A stretch of DNA of 64,000 bases, taken from NCBI GenBank assembly GCA_940671915.1, contig CALNVZ010001365.1, positions 23,412 through 87,411 on the forward strand, in the 5' to 3' direction. A model generated the notes under the pieces. The model worked only from the letters and a program-made list of their open reading frames with translations. It had not been told where the DNA came from and did not search any database. A program made the position numbers and the translations under genes. Below, one piece after another: positions 22,518-34,082 of this stretch. Origin of the DNA: Paracentrotus lividus (taxonomy: Eukaryota; Echinodermata; Echinoidea; Camarodonta; Echinidae). Each line of letters starts with the position of its first letter. Within the stretch, counting starts at the first letter, position 1.

Positions 22518-22874
22518 TTAGCTTATCCGGCTTGAAGAGCCAGATTTTCAATAAATTTCTAGTCCGATTTTGATTCTGTTTGCTTTATATGATAGCACTA
22601 GGTGGGGGATTCAAAACTTCCAGACATAATTTTGAAACTCATTAAATATCCGCAGTATTGCCAATTTATGCACATTTTGGCAATTCAACAAATCCTATTC
22701 TTATTTGTTGAGCGATTTTGATTTTTTTTTTTTTTTTGTACATGAGATTCACCAAACTACACAGAACTTTGAAATTTTGACAAGAAAATTAATTGTTGAT
22801 TCATGTGAAATTTAAAAATTGTGTTTAATTTCTTTGCGAGGTGCCGGATGAGCACCACATCATTGATGTGCTAG
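22518..22874 (+). mobile_element. Possible second Helitron-like element
   Basis: Ends with the small hairpin CACATC-ATT-GATGTG and CTAG before T, the same terminal design as the insert ending at 21219. The left border (near TAGCTTATCCGGC) is a guess. No coding. Confidence 0.4.
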
Positions 22875-23317
22875 TATTTTCTCAAGTCAAAGCACCATAT
22901 ATTTCCTCAGGACTGATATGAAAATACTGCATGCCTAGGACTTCCTGTCAGGTTGCAAACTTCAGTGCACATGACAGCTAAAAATATAATGCAATTCATA
23001 ACACAATATATTATCAGATTAAATCAAGTCTACTGGATGTTGTTTTAACTAGTGGCGACTTATCGCAGATCTTCTTTCATCAGGCCGAGTGATTCATCTC
23101 GGTGCTGTTGACCAATGACTTCTAGGGATTATCAGCCCTTGATAGATCGTAATGTAGTCCCCTTCCTCGGTTCTGAGCGGATTCCTCCTGGCAGAATCTG
23201 TAAATATAACTGTAAAGAAAACCCTTGAGGGAGCGTTTTAGACTTTTTAGACATGGTTGGAGGACACCATGAGATGAATCGTAATGTATATATTGTATTT
23301 TCACTTTACCTTTATAG

Positions 23318-23411
23318 ATTCCCTAATGCTGAACAGAACACAGAATTGGCAAAAGCCATCGTCCAAACCTTCCCATCGACAAGAGATACGACAGCAGGGA
23401 TGATGGGCCAT
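23318..23411 (+). CDS. SAMD3-like exon 5
   Basis: Acceptor CTTTATAG and donor GTGAGT. Codes FPNAEQNTELAKAIVQTFPS and TRDTTAGMMGH, matching phase on both sides. Confidence 0.88.
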
Positions 23412-23657
23412 GTGAGTATGATAATTGTAGGGACTTTAAAATGATAATTTTTAACAATAATGATTGGTAATCACCACTTCTAATGGATACAGAGGACATG
23501 TATGGCCATTTTTTTTCAATTTATAATTTTTTTTTTAATGCATTGGCACTGTGTCAGGAAATCTTCAAAATCAAAATTACTAGCTATGGCCATTTTGTGC
23601 AAACCCTAGTACTTAAAGGTGCACGGTCCGATTTTTCAGAATGGAGTTTTCTATACT

Positions 23658-24437
23658 TTAACCCTAATCAGACTGGGGTGTTTTGGTAGCTGTCAAGACT
23701 GGGGGGGGGGGCCATGATGGCCCCCCCCCCCCTAAGATCTCGGCCGCCGATCGCGCGACCGCGCCGAAAATTTGCACGATGGTAGTGGGCCATGTAATCT
23801 ACAAGACTGCACTGTTAATTTTTCCAAAATAATATGAATTTTTTTAATATGAATTAATTATGCTAATTCATGCATGAAATCATACTTTTTGCTCTAATTG
23901 AAAAAATAAAGCTCCTAGAATGCTAATTTTGTGTATTATTATTCCTTATAGCATTCCTAACAATTGTACTAGAAAAAAAATTCTCGTTTCAAAATTAATT
24001 TCTTATGTATTTTATTGTTTTATGAATTTCTTATGTATTTCTTTGTTTTTTCGACCTTTTGTTTTTTTGTTTTTTTTTACGCAAAAATCATTTAAGAACC
24101 ATTTTTAAGCATAAATATGCTAAAATAAATTGATTTCAGCTAATGAAAGTTAAAGTAATCATATCTTTATGAATTAGGTGGGAAAACTCAATTTGCATTG
24201 ACTTCGTACACAAAATCACGTTTTTGAGCCATTTTCGGTCTGACGGATATTTTTGAAAATCGTGCAGCGTCGTAACGGTACGACCGATTTTTGCGAAAAT
24301 GGTTTCAAAAGATGCGCGAGACTTGAAAGTAAAAAGTCAGCTAGCGGCGCGATCAGAAAATTTCGTGCGGCGGAGTGGTCGCCGAAAATGTCGAGGGGGG
24401 GGCATGATGGCCCCCCCCCCAGTCTGATTAGGGTTAA
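23658..24437. mobile_element. TIR element, 780 bp, ends TTAACCCTAATCAGACTGGGG
   Basis: The two ends are exact inverted copies over about 21 bp, beginning TTAACCCTAATCAGACTGGG, and include TTAA at the outer edge, which could be a shared TTAA target duplication. Inside, both ends carry G/C runs around CATGATGG, and the middle has no open frame. A partial relative lies at 27850-27985. Confidence 0.8.
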
Positions 24438-25029
24438 ATGATGCGTCATTCACGCCAGAGATCTTGGTTTCAAATTTCAGTTGAATGAGTCAAACCGTTT
24501 GGATGCACGACTTTTTTTTTTTGGAGATTACGTATATTGCAACTGCCTATTTGACTGTGTAAGCTTAATTATGCTTAACCATAACTAGTAATATTTCCAA
24601 TAATATCTTCCAAACGGAACATTTTCAGATGTAAAATTCTTATGGGGTTATGAGAAAATATGAGCTTTGTAATTCTGATACCAAAATCTCAGAAAGTTTG
24701 AAAAACAAAAGAAAAAATTGGACCAGGCTCCTTTAACGTTGGAAGAAACAGCTAAGTGTATAAGTGTTGGGATAAAAGTTGTTTCAGAGGATTTGTAAAT
24801 GTAACCTCCTTACCATTAGTTATTTTCCAAAATACGGGGCTCATCAGTTACATGTACATGAATAAGATTAATTGAAGTGGAATTTTGATAAATTTTTCTC
24901 TATTTGCAACATTGGCCGTAAATACATAGTGGAAGGAAGATTTTTATTTGCAGCGTAATTGATTTACCGTAACTGTTCATGATTGATTTTAAATTGTTTC
25001 AAACTATTTAAAATCATTCATACACACAG
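24438..25029. other. Intron 5, last part
   Basis: AT-rich and noncoding; a T run at about 24511-24520. No feature recognised. Confidence 0.5.
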
Positions 25030-25203
25030 GAAAGCTTTTACAACAAAGGATCCGGGTTTATTGAATATAGACTAAAAACTATTTGAACCAAGACACTGAA
25101 ACCCGAAGAAAAACGAAGATCAGTTGTCAATCGGACTCCAGCTGAAACAGAGAAGATTGAAGAGGCACCAATAGACCTGCTGAACAGTGATGTGGAGGAA
25201 AAT
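25030..25203 (+). CDS. SAMD3-like exon 6, with an in-frame stop
   Basis: Acceptor CACACAG and donor GTGAGT; 58 codons. TGA at 25084-25086 interrupts the frame between ESFYNKGSGFIEYRLKTI and TKTLKPEEKRRSVVNR. The length and both phases are correct. A CGA to TGA change, the usual CpG decay, would explain the stop. Confidence 0.85.
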
Positions 25204-25963
25204 GTGAGTATTTTTATCATACTTATTCTTTATTCTTCAAATGATAGAAGATCAAGATCATGAAGTATTTGCAAACTTGTGTTACCTATAGGTATACATT
25301 GCTGTGCAATGCTATAAAACACTGTTTGGCTGATGCATTGAATACGATTATAGGTTGTTGTTGTTTGTTTTTGTTTTTTTGTCATATACTAGTATATACT
25401 TGTAGTAGAAATAAACATTGCATTTGAAATTTGCACATGTACTGTAAATTTATTGTGAAATATGTCAAGTTCAACATTTCTAAAATGGCAAAGTGACATT
25501 GGCAATCCCGCTTTTAAGTAAAGCGCACAAACAACCTCTCGTGATGCACTTTGTATGTTTGACTTTATCACTTTGTGCAATTATCATAATGTCTAGACAG
25601 ATCAAAATAACTTTACAGGGATGTGTACAGAAATGATATTATTTTCTTCATGTTTTTGAAGAAAAAATTGTCAGGCTTGTCAAAATAGTGGTTATCTATG
25701 ACAATGATAACTTTGCATCATCTATTGTTTGGTCATTGTGTGAATTCGTCTGTGATTGTTTTGATCCTCAGTATTTTTCTTCAACAATCACCTTTGATTT
25801 TCACACTATGACCTCAAAACATCGTTTGAGTTCACTATACTCTTTGGACAGGAAAACCATGAATGTAGATTTTAATTCAGCAATCCATCACAAAGACCAT
25901 GCTTCCACAGCTATAGGACCTCATGCCAAAAATGTTGATGTTTTAAATCATTGTTCATTGCAG

Positions 25964-26134
25964 ATCTATCTAATGAAGCACTCACCTCCATCGCATGAAA
26001 ATAGAACAAGATTACTGGAAAGTTTCAGGAGCACGCACAAATACCGCAGATCATTCATAGAAAGCAATGATCCACCACCGACTGTGACTGCCATCTTGGA
26101 TCTTTTCCCAAGATTCAAGGACATGGATTGTTTG
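25964..26134 (+). CDS. SAMD3-like exon 7
   Basis: Acceptor CATTGCAG and donor GTTAGT; 57 codons without stops, from IYLMKHSPPSHENRTRLLES to FPRFKDMDCL. The longer open frame starting at 25688 is chance extension into the intron. Confidence 0.87.
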
Positions 26135-26860
26135 GTTAGTATTTTCTCCACTTCACAAAAGTGGATTTTTTAATGTTTGCTGCATGTTTTCACCATGCTG
26201 ATCTAAATCTAGGTTAGGGCAAGGGCAGATTTAAGGGGGGAAGGGGCGCACCTCGCACGCTCCCCCCTAATTTTTGCAGAGAAAGGGCGCCACGCATGGT
26301 GTTTCACAGGCGCTGCAAGTATTATTTTGCCAAACCAAATGGCACCCCCCCCCCTCCCCGATCCGCTCCTTGGTTAGGGCTCCCATTAATGGTGTAAAAT
26401 GAAAATATACAAAATCTAGTATGCTTGAAATTCAGTTTACTGTAAAAGTGTATTAGGTAATGTAAAATTGTATTAGGTAATTCTGCAAAACTGGTGGCAA
26501 ATTCCTGAAAAGGGCAGCAAAAAGAATAATAAACCAGTTATGATTAATTTGAAAGATAAAACTGATGTCATCATCTACTAGTAATTTCTGAAATATGCTC
26601 CCTTAAAAATTATTAACATTATCAATGTGTCTACAATGAGCCTGTGATATCTGCACATATCTTGGATGCTGAGCATTGAAACTGTAGACAGACCAACTCA
26701 AAGTTAGACATCAATCATTTTTTTATTTCTGCAACTCTGGAATCATTGTCCTGTCAAATTTTAAAACTTAACAAATTTAAGTCTTCTCTGAAAACACAAT
26801 GTATCTTGTCATTACCATTTTTTTCTTCTCCTTTTTGTCATTGTATCTTTTCATTATCAG
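26135..26860. other. Intron 7
   Basis: Noncoding; contains a GC-rich GGGCGCACC patch and a C run (about 26345-26357). No feature recognised. Confidence 0.5.
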
Positions 26861-27014
26861 GTAAATGTGGAGTTCGGGATTATGTATCCAAAAGCAGTGG
26901 ACCGGTTCATTTCAAGATGGCCTCTATATAGGCATGCCATTATACAGGTTGGAAAACAAGAATATCCAGCAGTGAAGGACCTTATCAAGACATTTGAAGA
27001 TGAGAATGGGGATG
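26861..27014 (+). CDS. SAMD3-like exon 8
   Basis: Acceptor CATTATCAG and donor GTAAGT; codes VNVEFGIMYPKAVDRFISRW then PLYRHAIIQVGKQEYPAVKD. The pattern of a Y/F-P-x-A-V motif and then W-P is characteristic of SAMD3-like proteins. Ends one base into a codon. Confidence 0.88.
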
Positions 27015-27360
27015 GTAAGTTAAATTAATTTGATAACATGAATTATATACCTTATCTAAAGATTCCCATCATCTGATTGGTTAAAAGTGCGGGCATAGTT
27101 TTGACTATGCCCTCGAAGGTGACTATACCCTGGGCGCGGGGCATAGTAGTTCTGCCGCTTCTGCGTGTGGTGGGTTTCTTGCATAAATCATATCATGCAC
27201 GTATTAATGCTTTTGCGCATTCACGCACATGTTATTGCTTTCAAGCAAGCGGTCATCAGGCAGAAATTATAATACACACCGTTCGCATTTTCAAAGCATT
27301 TTATGCTACTAAAATTTATAAAATGTACTTTTAACCAAAGAGATGACAAGGCTCTTTAAA

Positions 27361-27545
27361 TTTGGTATACAAAACAAATATTGACTGCTTGTTATTTGGG
27401 CCATGGTTAAAATTATAGGCCCAAGGAGATCTCAAAACCATACTATGGCCCGAAGCAAAGCAGAGGGGCATAGTGTGGTTTCTGAGATCACCGAGGGCCT
27501 ATAATTTTAACCATGCCCCTCAAAGCAGTCAATATGTGCATACTA
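27361..27545. mobile_element. Palindromic MITE in intron 8
   Basis: The left arm (TTTGGTATAC...ATTGACTGCTT...CATGGTTAAAATTATAGGCC) mirrors the right arm (GGCCTATAATTTTAACCATG...AAGCAGTCAATATGTGCATACTAAA). It also carries GGGCATAGT/ACTATGCCC words that recur at 27095-27150. Confidence 0.8.
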
Positions 27546-27849
27546 AATCATTTGTTAACCCACAGAAAAACAAAACCTACCAAAGCCTACAAAAATATTA
27601 TGTAAAGTGCATGAAAGTATAAAAATCTAGAAAGGAATCGGAACAGAGAATCTATTTTTAGCATCGAAAACTTAGCATGTATTAAAAAAAAGGGTAAAAA
27701 GTGTCTTTTTGGTTCAAAGTTATTTTGGCTTAGAAATGTTGAAATTTGGAAGAAATCACCACATTACCATTGTTCAGGTTCGATTTAAAAGAATATTTTT
27801 TTTTTATATTCATTTTTAGTTTTGAAAATGTTGACATAAAAGTGCCAAA

Positions 27850-27985
27850 TTTGACATTCCCACCCCCCCCCTCAAATTTTTTTTTTTTTTTTTGTGATTG
27901 ATGGCTGAGATCTTAGGGGGGGGGCATCATAGCTCCACCCCCAGTCTTGACAGCTACCAAAACACCCCTGTCTGATTAGGGTTAA
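27850..27985. mobile_element. Partial relative of the 23658-24437 TIR element
   Basis: The end GTCTGATTAGGGTTAA and the segment GTCTTGACAGCTACCAAAACACC match, inverted, the left part of the element at 23658. No second end is found, so it is truncated. Confidence 0.65.
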
Positions 27986-28324
27986 CACTAACCTTAATTA
28001 ATTTGGGCTAAATAAAAAAACCTGTAAATTTTGCATGTTGTGTGAAGATTGAATAATGCATTTTCTTTAAAAATGATTTTTGGGTTTAAACTTGACAGAG
28101 AGGGGACTTTCTAGGATTTCCTGTAACTTTTTAACCTGTCATTTTGATGTTCATAGCCATCTGTATATGGTAAATCAACTAAGCATGGCCTCTTCAAGTC
28201 TAATTCAACATGACACCAAATTCTGTACTGTTGAAGTACAATTTTCCAGTACCACGAGTCTGTGAAGCTATAGATTTTAGTTTGTCATTCATTAATCTAT
28301 GCCATTTGTGCATCTATTTTGCAG

Positions 28325-28470
28325 AAGACCTCTGTGGCCTGTTTGTTCTGATTTACATCCTCCACAAATCCACAAGTCGCCGTAAAGACCATAAAAAGCA
28401 GGCAGGTACTGCCAAAGGAGTCGGGGCCAGTAGAGCAGAAGGCGTTACATATCTGGTTCAACACAAACCA
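28325..28470 (+). CDS. SAMD3-like exon 9
   Basis: Acceptor ATTTTGCAG and donor GTAAGT; codes DLCGLFVLIYILHKSTSRRK then a basic linker ending VTYLVQHKP. Phases fit exons 8 and 10. Confidence 0.88.
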
Positions 28471-29360
28471 GTAAGTATGATGAAGTGTACTTTTTGTCAA
28501 AATATTGACAACCATCATTTGATGGCTTATCCTCAAACATATCGATTTCAATAGGGGTATATTCATTAAAATGATGGATGCTGTTGCAATATTTGTTTTC
28601 AAATAAATCACACTGGAAAATGGCTTTAAATTCTACATTTGGGTATTAAAGAATGAGAACAAAAGATGGACATTCTTTGTTTTACCCATAGTGTCATATT
28701 GGTTGGCATCCACCACTCAAAATAATGCATGTCAAAATTTTGGCATGCCAAAAAGGGGTCTATCTTACTGTAACCGGGCACAAAATTTATGGTCATGGTT
28801 AGGGTTTAGGGTTAGTATTTAGGGTTAAGGTTACCTGCTTACACTAAGGATTGACCCAAAAAGGTGGCAGTGTTAAATTTTTCTGGATGAACCGTCAAAT
28901 AAATCAGTAGTTCGTAAAAACCCCTGGTCCAATTACTCTCTGTAATATCTTATTTTATAAATTTGTTAAGTTCAATCTGTAAGTGGGAGATATTTAATTG
29001 AAATATACACATAGAAATAAAATGTAACAGCCGTTTTAATCTAAAGGCTTAGGGGTGGATGCGGTACATAGGAAAAATTGATGTGGTTTTGTAGCAGGGT
29101 ACAGGTCTGAACTTTCAAAGCCACTGGTAAGGATATTTGGGTCTGAAGCCGTTGGTACAGGTACCCATACCCATAACTCGGTCTGTTTGGTTGAAGGGTT
29201 ACAAAAAGTACAAAATATCAACAAATATTTGGTCAATTTTGACCATAATACAAAAAACTCCATCTTATGACATGTGACCTTTATGAGTTAAATAAAAGTA
29301 ATAATTGAGATCGAACAAAAAACACTGTAGTGAACTGAATGTTTTATTTTTTACATTTAG
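28471..29360. other. Intron 9
   Basis: Noncoding. A short TTAGGGTT-like run at about 28797-28835 resembles degenerate telomere repeat but is too short and irregular to call. Confidence 0.5.
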
Positions 29361-29684
29361 GTAGGAACAGATGTTCAAGTGACAGCAGAGCAGAAGGGGC
29401 ATTACAAGCAACCATTTTTGTTGGGCCTTGGATCAGCAATGAGACCAATTCAATACTTCATCATCATCGACCATGTTGCTCTCCCTGCTGGGAACAGCAC
29501 GATACAATCATTTGACAAGTTGTTTAAATGCTTTTATGCATTCCAAGTATCATATCCCATGGTAATCCAACCCTTCTGGGAGTTCATTGATACAATGGTG
29601 TATGAATGTATGGATGCATGCAAAGCCACCCCACATGTTAGGGAGGTTGGATGTGCTGTTCGCTCCATGATGGCAGACCAGTAA
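29361..29684 (+). CDS. SAMD3-like last exon, with stop
   Basis: Acceptor TACATTTAG; 107 codons then TAA at 29682-29684. It reads from VGTDVQVTAEQKGHYKQPFL through FDKLFKCFYAFQVSYP and FWEFIDTMVYE to the end. The pattern of a short F-D-x-L-F-K segment, then F-x-V-x-Y-P and an aromatic stretch, is usual at the end of SAMD3-like proteins, so the C-terminus looks complete. Confidence 0.88.
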   Translation, partial: VGTDVQVTAEQKGHYKQPFLLGLGSAMRPIQYFIIIDHVALPAGNSTIQSFDKLFKCFYAFQVSYPMVIQPFWEFIDTMVYECMDACKATPHVREVGCAVRSMMADQ

Positions 29685-29691
29685 GAAGTAT

Positions 29692-30195
29692 TTAAAGGGG
29701 AAGTTCACCCTGGAATTTTATTGGTTTTAAAAAATGTAGAAAAATAAAATAAAAATATGAGTGAAAGTTTGAACAAAATCGACCAAAAAATAGCGAAGTT
29801 ATGAATATTTAAAGTTTTGATTCTGTGACGTCACGTGCAAGCAGCTCTCCCATATGTTCTGTATGTAAATTCCATAAATTTGTCTTTTTTCTTTGTTCTT
29901 GATAAAGGAATGGGTCAATTTGATAGAGGCTTGTATATGAACATATGTTTGATGATATATCGACCGCACAGGTGAAATAATTAATTTTCTTCTGAAAAAA
30001 ATGGCATTTTATGGAATTTACACTACATAACACGTAGGAGAATTGCTCGCATGTGACGTCACAGAATCAATAATTTAAGTATTCATAACTTCGTTATTTT
30101 TGGGGCGATTATCTCCAAACTTTCACTCATATTTTTCTTTCATTTTTCTGCATTTTTTAAAACCAATTTAAATCCAGGGTGAACTTTCCCTTTAA
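29692..30195. mobile_element. Palindromic MITE (TTAAAGGGGAAGTTCACCC), 0.5 kb
   Basis: The arms are inverted copies over about 150 bp, including TTCATAACTTCG, GTGACGTCAC and CCAGGGTGAACTT. Ends are TTAAAGGGG and CCCTTTAA. It starts only 7 bp after the SAMD3-like stop, so it replaces the proximal 3' UTR. Confidence 0.88.
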
Positions 30196-30343
30196 GCTGG
30201 GATATTGACTTTGATTGTATTCATTGTTCTAATACATTTGAAAAAAGTTTGAATTAGCGCCTATAGGGTATAAGGCCATGCGTTTTGAGGTGGACCCTTT
30301 TCCGTTACATGATATGTTTTCAAAGAAATCACACCGTTTTTAT

Positions 30344-30934
30344 TTAAAGGGTAATCCAACCCAAGGAGAGAATCAACCTTACAGGAAAGAGGAAAATGAG
30401 AGGAGCAATTTAAAAAAAAAGTTTCATCAAAATCTGTTATAAAATAAGAAAGTTATGGAAGTTTAAAAAGTCTAGTTGTTCTTTCTATGGGGATCCTCAA
30501 ATTGGCATCATCGGCTTCAAAATGGCCGATCTTATGGACAACTCTCCATTCGTTTTGTACACAAATTTTCAGATTTTCCCCATTTTCTTTCGAAATATAT
30601 CTTAACTCCTTCTGAGCTCAACATATGTTGGGTGAAATATATTTTTCCATGACATATTTTGAGCTCAGAAGGAGGTAAAATATATTTCGAAAGAAAATGG
30701 GGAAAATCTGAAAATTTATGTACAATATGAATGGAGAGTTGTCCATGAGATCGGCCATTTTGAAGCCGATGATGCCAATTTGAGGATCCCCATAGAAGGA
30801 ACAACTAGACTTTTCAAACTTCCATAACTCTCTTATTGTATAACCGATTTTGATGAAGCTTTTTTTAGATTGCTCCTCTCACTTTCCTCTTTCCTGTAAG
30901 GTTGATTCTCCTCTTGGGTTGAATTCCCCTTTAA
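30344..30934. mobile_element. Palindromic MITE (TTAAAGGGTAATCCAACCC), 0.6 kb
   Basis: A near-perfect hairpin: arms of about 270 bp pair around a short centre at about 30625-30655. Ends are TTAAAGGG and CCCTTTAA, as in the neighbour at 29692, but the inner sequences differ. Confidence 0.9.
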
Positions 30935-31489
30935 TAGAGTATTATTCTTATATTTGACACCCTATACCCATAAAAGTATACATATTCTGAAAGGGAATTG
31001 TCTGAAGAATTCACAAAATAATTCTTAAAAGGGATAGGGTTAAGTCATAAGAAGTTACAGATCAAAATATGTGAATAAAGGTGGGAAAAAAGTACTTCCA
31101 GAATAATCTTGGCAGAGAAAAAACTAAGGACCCTACAAAAAAATAACATGCATATTCGAACTTTTCAAAGTCAGACCTTTCCAACGATATAAAACTTGTT
31201 AGGGGTTAGTTGTAAAATAATTTTGCACGATCATCTTTCCAGCGAAAATTTCAGATCGGAAAATTTGGGAAATATGTGTTATGATGTATATTTACCCCCA
31301 AAATATAACTCAGTTTTGCCTTACAACCTTTTGAAGTTACACTAATTACTTGTAAACACTTAAAACTTCAATAAAATATATTTACAGTTCTTATTGTTGA
31401 TACAAATGATGCGATCTGGCTTATAGCAAGGGATTGACTTTTCTTGGTTCAAAGACATGTGAACAGGTATATGCATGTGTATCTCTGAA

Positions 31490-31765
31490 TTAGGTTATAT
31501 CATTAATTAGCTTAATTAAGAAACTATTAATGAGTGTAAATTTAACCCACTATTAATTCTCATTAATTACAATCCAATCAAACTGTTTCACGTTATGTTC
31601 AATGATATTTATAACTCATTTGTCTAACTGAGAAATAGAAATTTATGTTCCCCTCCGTCATGTGCTGTACAAAAATGGGTAGTTGGAGTTAATTAATCGT
31701 TAATTACTCATGAATAGATTGACCACAGGTATTTTCTTTAGCCTTTTAGATTAATTCCCTTCAAT
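31490..31765 (+). repeat. Dispersed repeat, copy 1
   Basis: Shares ATTAGCTTAATTAAG, AGAAATTTATG, GCAAAAATGG-like and GATTAATTCC words in the same order with 34741-35035. The LINE relic lies between the two copies. Confidence 0.6.
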
Positions 31766-32231
31766 CAGGGCTGTGAGAGCTCCGCTATTTAGCGGAAATC
31801 CGCTATTTTGATTTTTTTTTGCGCAATTTTAATTTCCGCTTTTTCCCCCTCTAAATGTGGTGTTAAAATTCCGCTAATTTTATTGACAGAAACGGCTGGT
31901 AATCAGACTAATACCACAACCGCTGCTCCCCGACCAAGCCCACAAAGAGCAATGCGGTACATGCACATGCAGCTAGTATAGCGAGGCGCAGCGAACGTGA
32001 ATGCATGTGGGATTGGTTTTTTCTCGCGATCGCGAGAATGCATATGCACTGCGAACGTGTGTGTGAAATCAAGTGTGTTGTGGCGGAGAATTTCAAAATT
32101 CAAGTGCTTTATTGGAGGAATTGGAGCTGAATTGCCATAGCATGCAGGAAGTTTGATACGACTTTATTAATCACTTCATGGACCTTCTGAATTAGCTCCG
32201 GATCTACACGATATCAGTGTCAAAATGTCGG

Positions 32232-34075
32232 TGGAACATAAGTGTGTGAAGTAGAAGCAGCCAAAAGAAACTTTGAGAAAAGGCTTGCAGAGAACATAAA
32301 GGAAGATACCAAAAGCTTCTATGCATATGTGAGAACGAAACAGAAAGTAAAGGATTCTGTCGGGCCTCTTAAGAACGAATCTGGCGAAACGATTAACCCA
32401 GGAGTTGATACAGCTAATGCCCTCAACAACTTTTTTTGCGACGGTGTTCACAGATGAGAAAGATGAAGTACCTATCCCTGAAACAATATTTCAAGGACCT
32501 GAAGATATGTATCTCAAAGACTTTTTGATTACAGAAGAATGTGTCAGAAAGAAACTGGAAGCACTTGATCCAACTAAGGCTGCAGGACCAGATGAGATAC
32601 CTCCAGTTATCCAAGGAAATGGCAAACAATTATGTGTACCCCTAGCCTATGTAACAACAAGTCCTTAGAGGCAAAGGAATAGTGCCCACAGACTGGAACT
32701 TGCCATGTTATCCCCAATCTTCAAAAAGGTCAAGATCTAAGCCTAACAACTATAGTTTTGACTTCAACGGCTGGGAAGTGATGGAAAGCATAATCTAGAG
32801 ACAAGATTACTGAGCATGTTGATAGACATAACCTTATCTTATGACACCCAACATGGCTTCACCAAAGGAAAGGTCAACAACAACGAACCTGCTGAAGTAT
32901 CTCGAGCTTATTAACGAAGAGAGTGGACGAGGGTACGCCAGTTGACGTTTCGTATATCTCGATCTAAGAAAAGCGTTCGACACTGTGCCACAAAGAGACT
33001 AATCAGAAAAATCCTGTGCTCCATGGTATCGATGGAAATCTACTTCAATGGATCAAATGTTGGCTCAGTGATCGTAAACAAGAAAGTTAGTACACAAGGA
33101 GCAGATCCGATTGGAGACATGTTACAAGCTCCGTTGTTCAAGGATCAGTGCTGGGACCAATTTGTTTTTCTGATTGTATGTAAATGATATTGATACTGGT
33201 AATCACAATGACTCGACCATCAGCAAATTCGCAGATGATCCAAGCTTATACATTCTGCTAAAGACTGACGATGACATAAAAGGTATGCAAGACTCAATTA
33301 CCACCTGGATCAATGGGCAGCAAAATGGCTTGATGAAGATTCAACATTGACAAGTGTGGTGTTATGCAACTTCGGGTCCAACAACCCCACCCAAGTGTTG
33401 TATCAAATGGCTCTGAACTAAAAGAAACAGTAGAAGAAAAAGATTCTTGGAATTCTCATCAACAAGTTCTCTAAAAGTTGCTTCGCATGTGCAGACAGCC
33501 ACCATAGAGGAAATATGGTACTAGGGATGATACAAAACGTACTCGCCTAAAACAGACAAGTATCCTGAAACTTATATCTCTTTGTACGTCCGCACTTGGA
33601 TTCTGATGCAGACATGGAGCCCATACCTCGCAAAAGACAAAAAGATACTTGCTGGAAGAGGTCCAAGCTAGAGCGACGAAAATGATTCCCGATATCCATG
33701 ACTATCCTATGAAGACAGGCTCCCAGGTTTAAATCTTACCACACTGGAAAGGAGGAGGGAAAGGGGAGACCTCATTCAAACATACAGAATCTTAACACAA
33801 ATGGACAAATCTAACCCGGACAATTATTTCAGAGAGCAGAGTACGTCAGAACTAGAGGGCACTCTCTTAAATTCGCCAAGCAACGATCTAGACTGGATAT
33901 AAGGAAACATTCTTTAGCCAAGGGTCGTCAATCAACTGGAATAACTCCCACAGTCCACAGTTGAAGGCACCAACACTCTCTGCACTTTAAGATACAACTA
34001 TCAAAATTGGGTTTTTTAAATGGGCTCTAAAGAGCCTCCTTAACCCTGCCACACTCATCTGTACACCCTCATCGC
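32232..34075 (+). pseudogene. Degraded non-LTR retrotransposon (Jockey/CR1-group) reverse transcriptase
   Basis: Blocks in shifting frames read AKRNFEKRLAENIKEDTKSF, LEALDPTKAAGPDEIPP (about 32556-32605), YDTQHGFTKGK (about 32840), RISRSKKSVRHC-like remains, and a tail with LERRRERGDLIQTYRILTQM (about 33745-33805) and TLRYNYQNW (about 33985-34010). The order is that of a LINE RT and its C-terminal region. Many stops and shifts; no 5' endonuclease is seen. Confidence 0.82.
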
Positions 34076-34082
34076 GTAGACA

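Larger units (their letters stand above)
5502..29684 (+). pseudogene. SAMD3-like (SAM-domain) gene carried by the CACTA element, ten exons, damaged
   Basis: Ten exons with GT/AG borders and compatible phases encode about 480 residues. Exons 1-2 form a SAM domain. Exons 4-10 resemble the large family annotated in fish and invertebrates as sterile alpha motif domain-containing protein 3-like; the function of that family is not established. Exon coordinates are 5502-5553, 18687-18812, 21279-21341 (duplicate 19666-19729), 22348-22493, 23318-23411, 25030-25203, 25964-26134, 26861-27014, 28325-28470 and 29361-29684. Damage consists of one extra base near 18743 and TGA at 25084-25086, where neighbouring codons suggest a former CGA. 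The other exons are clean, so decay is recent. The transposase gene and a gypsy element lie in intron 1. SAM domains mediate protein contacts, so a helper role in transposition is possible but unproven. Confidence 0.85.

Noticed and set aside
25688..25963. Upstream extension of exon 7 as a separate gene
   Set aside because: A clear acceptor lies at 25964 and the extension shows no family similarity.
28797..28835. Interstitial telomere repeat
   Set aside because: Only a few degenerate TTAGGG words; too short and irregular.
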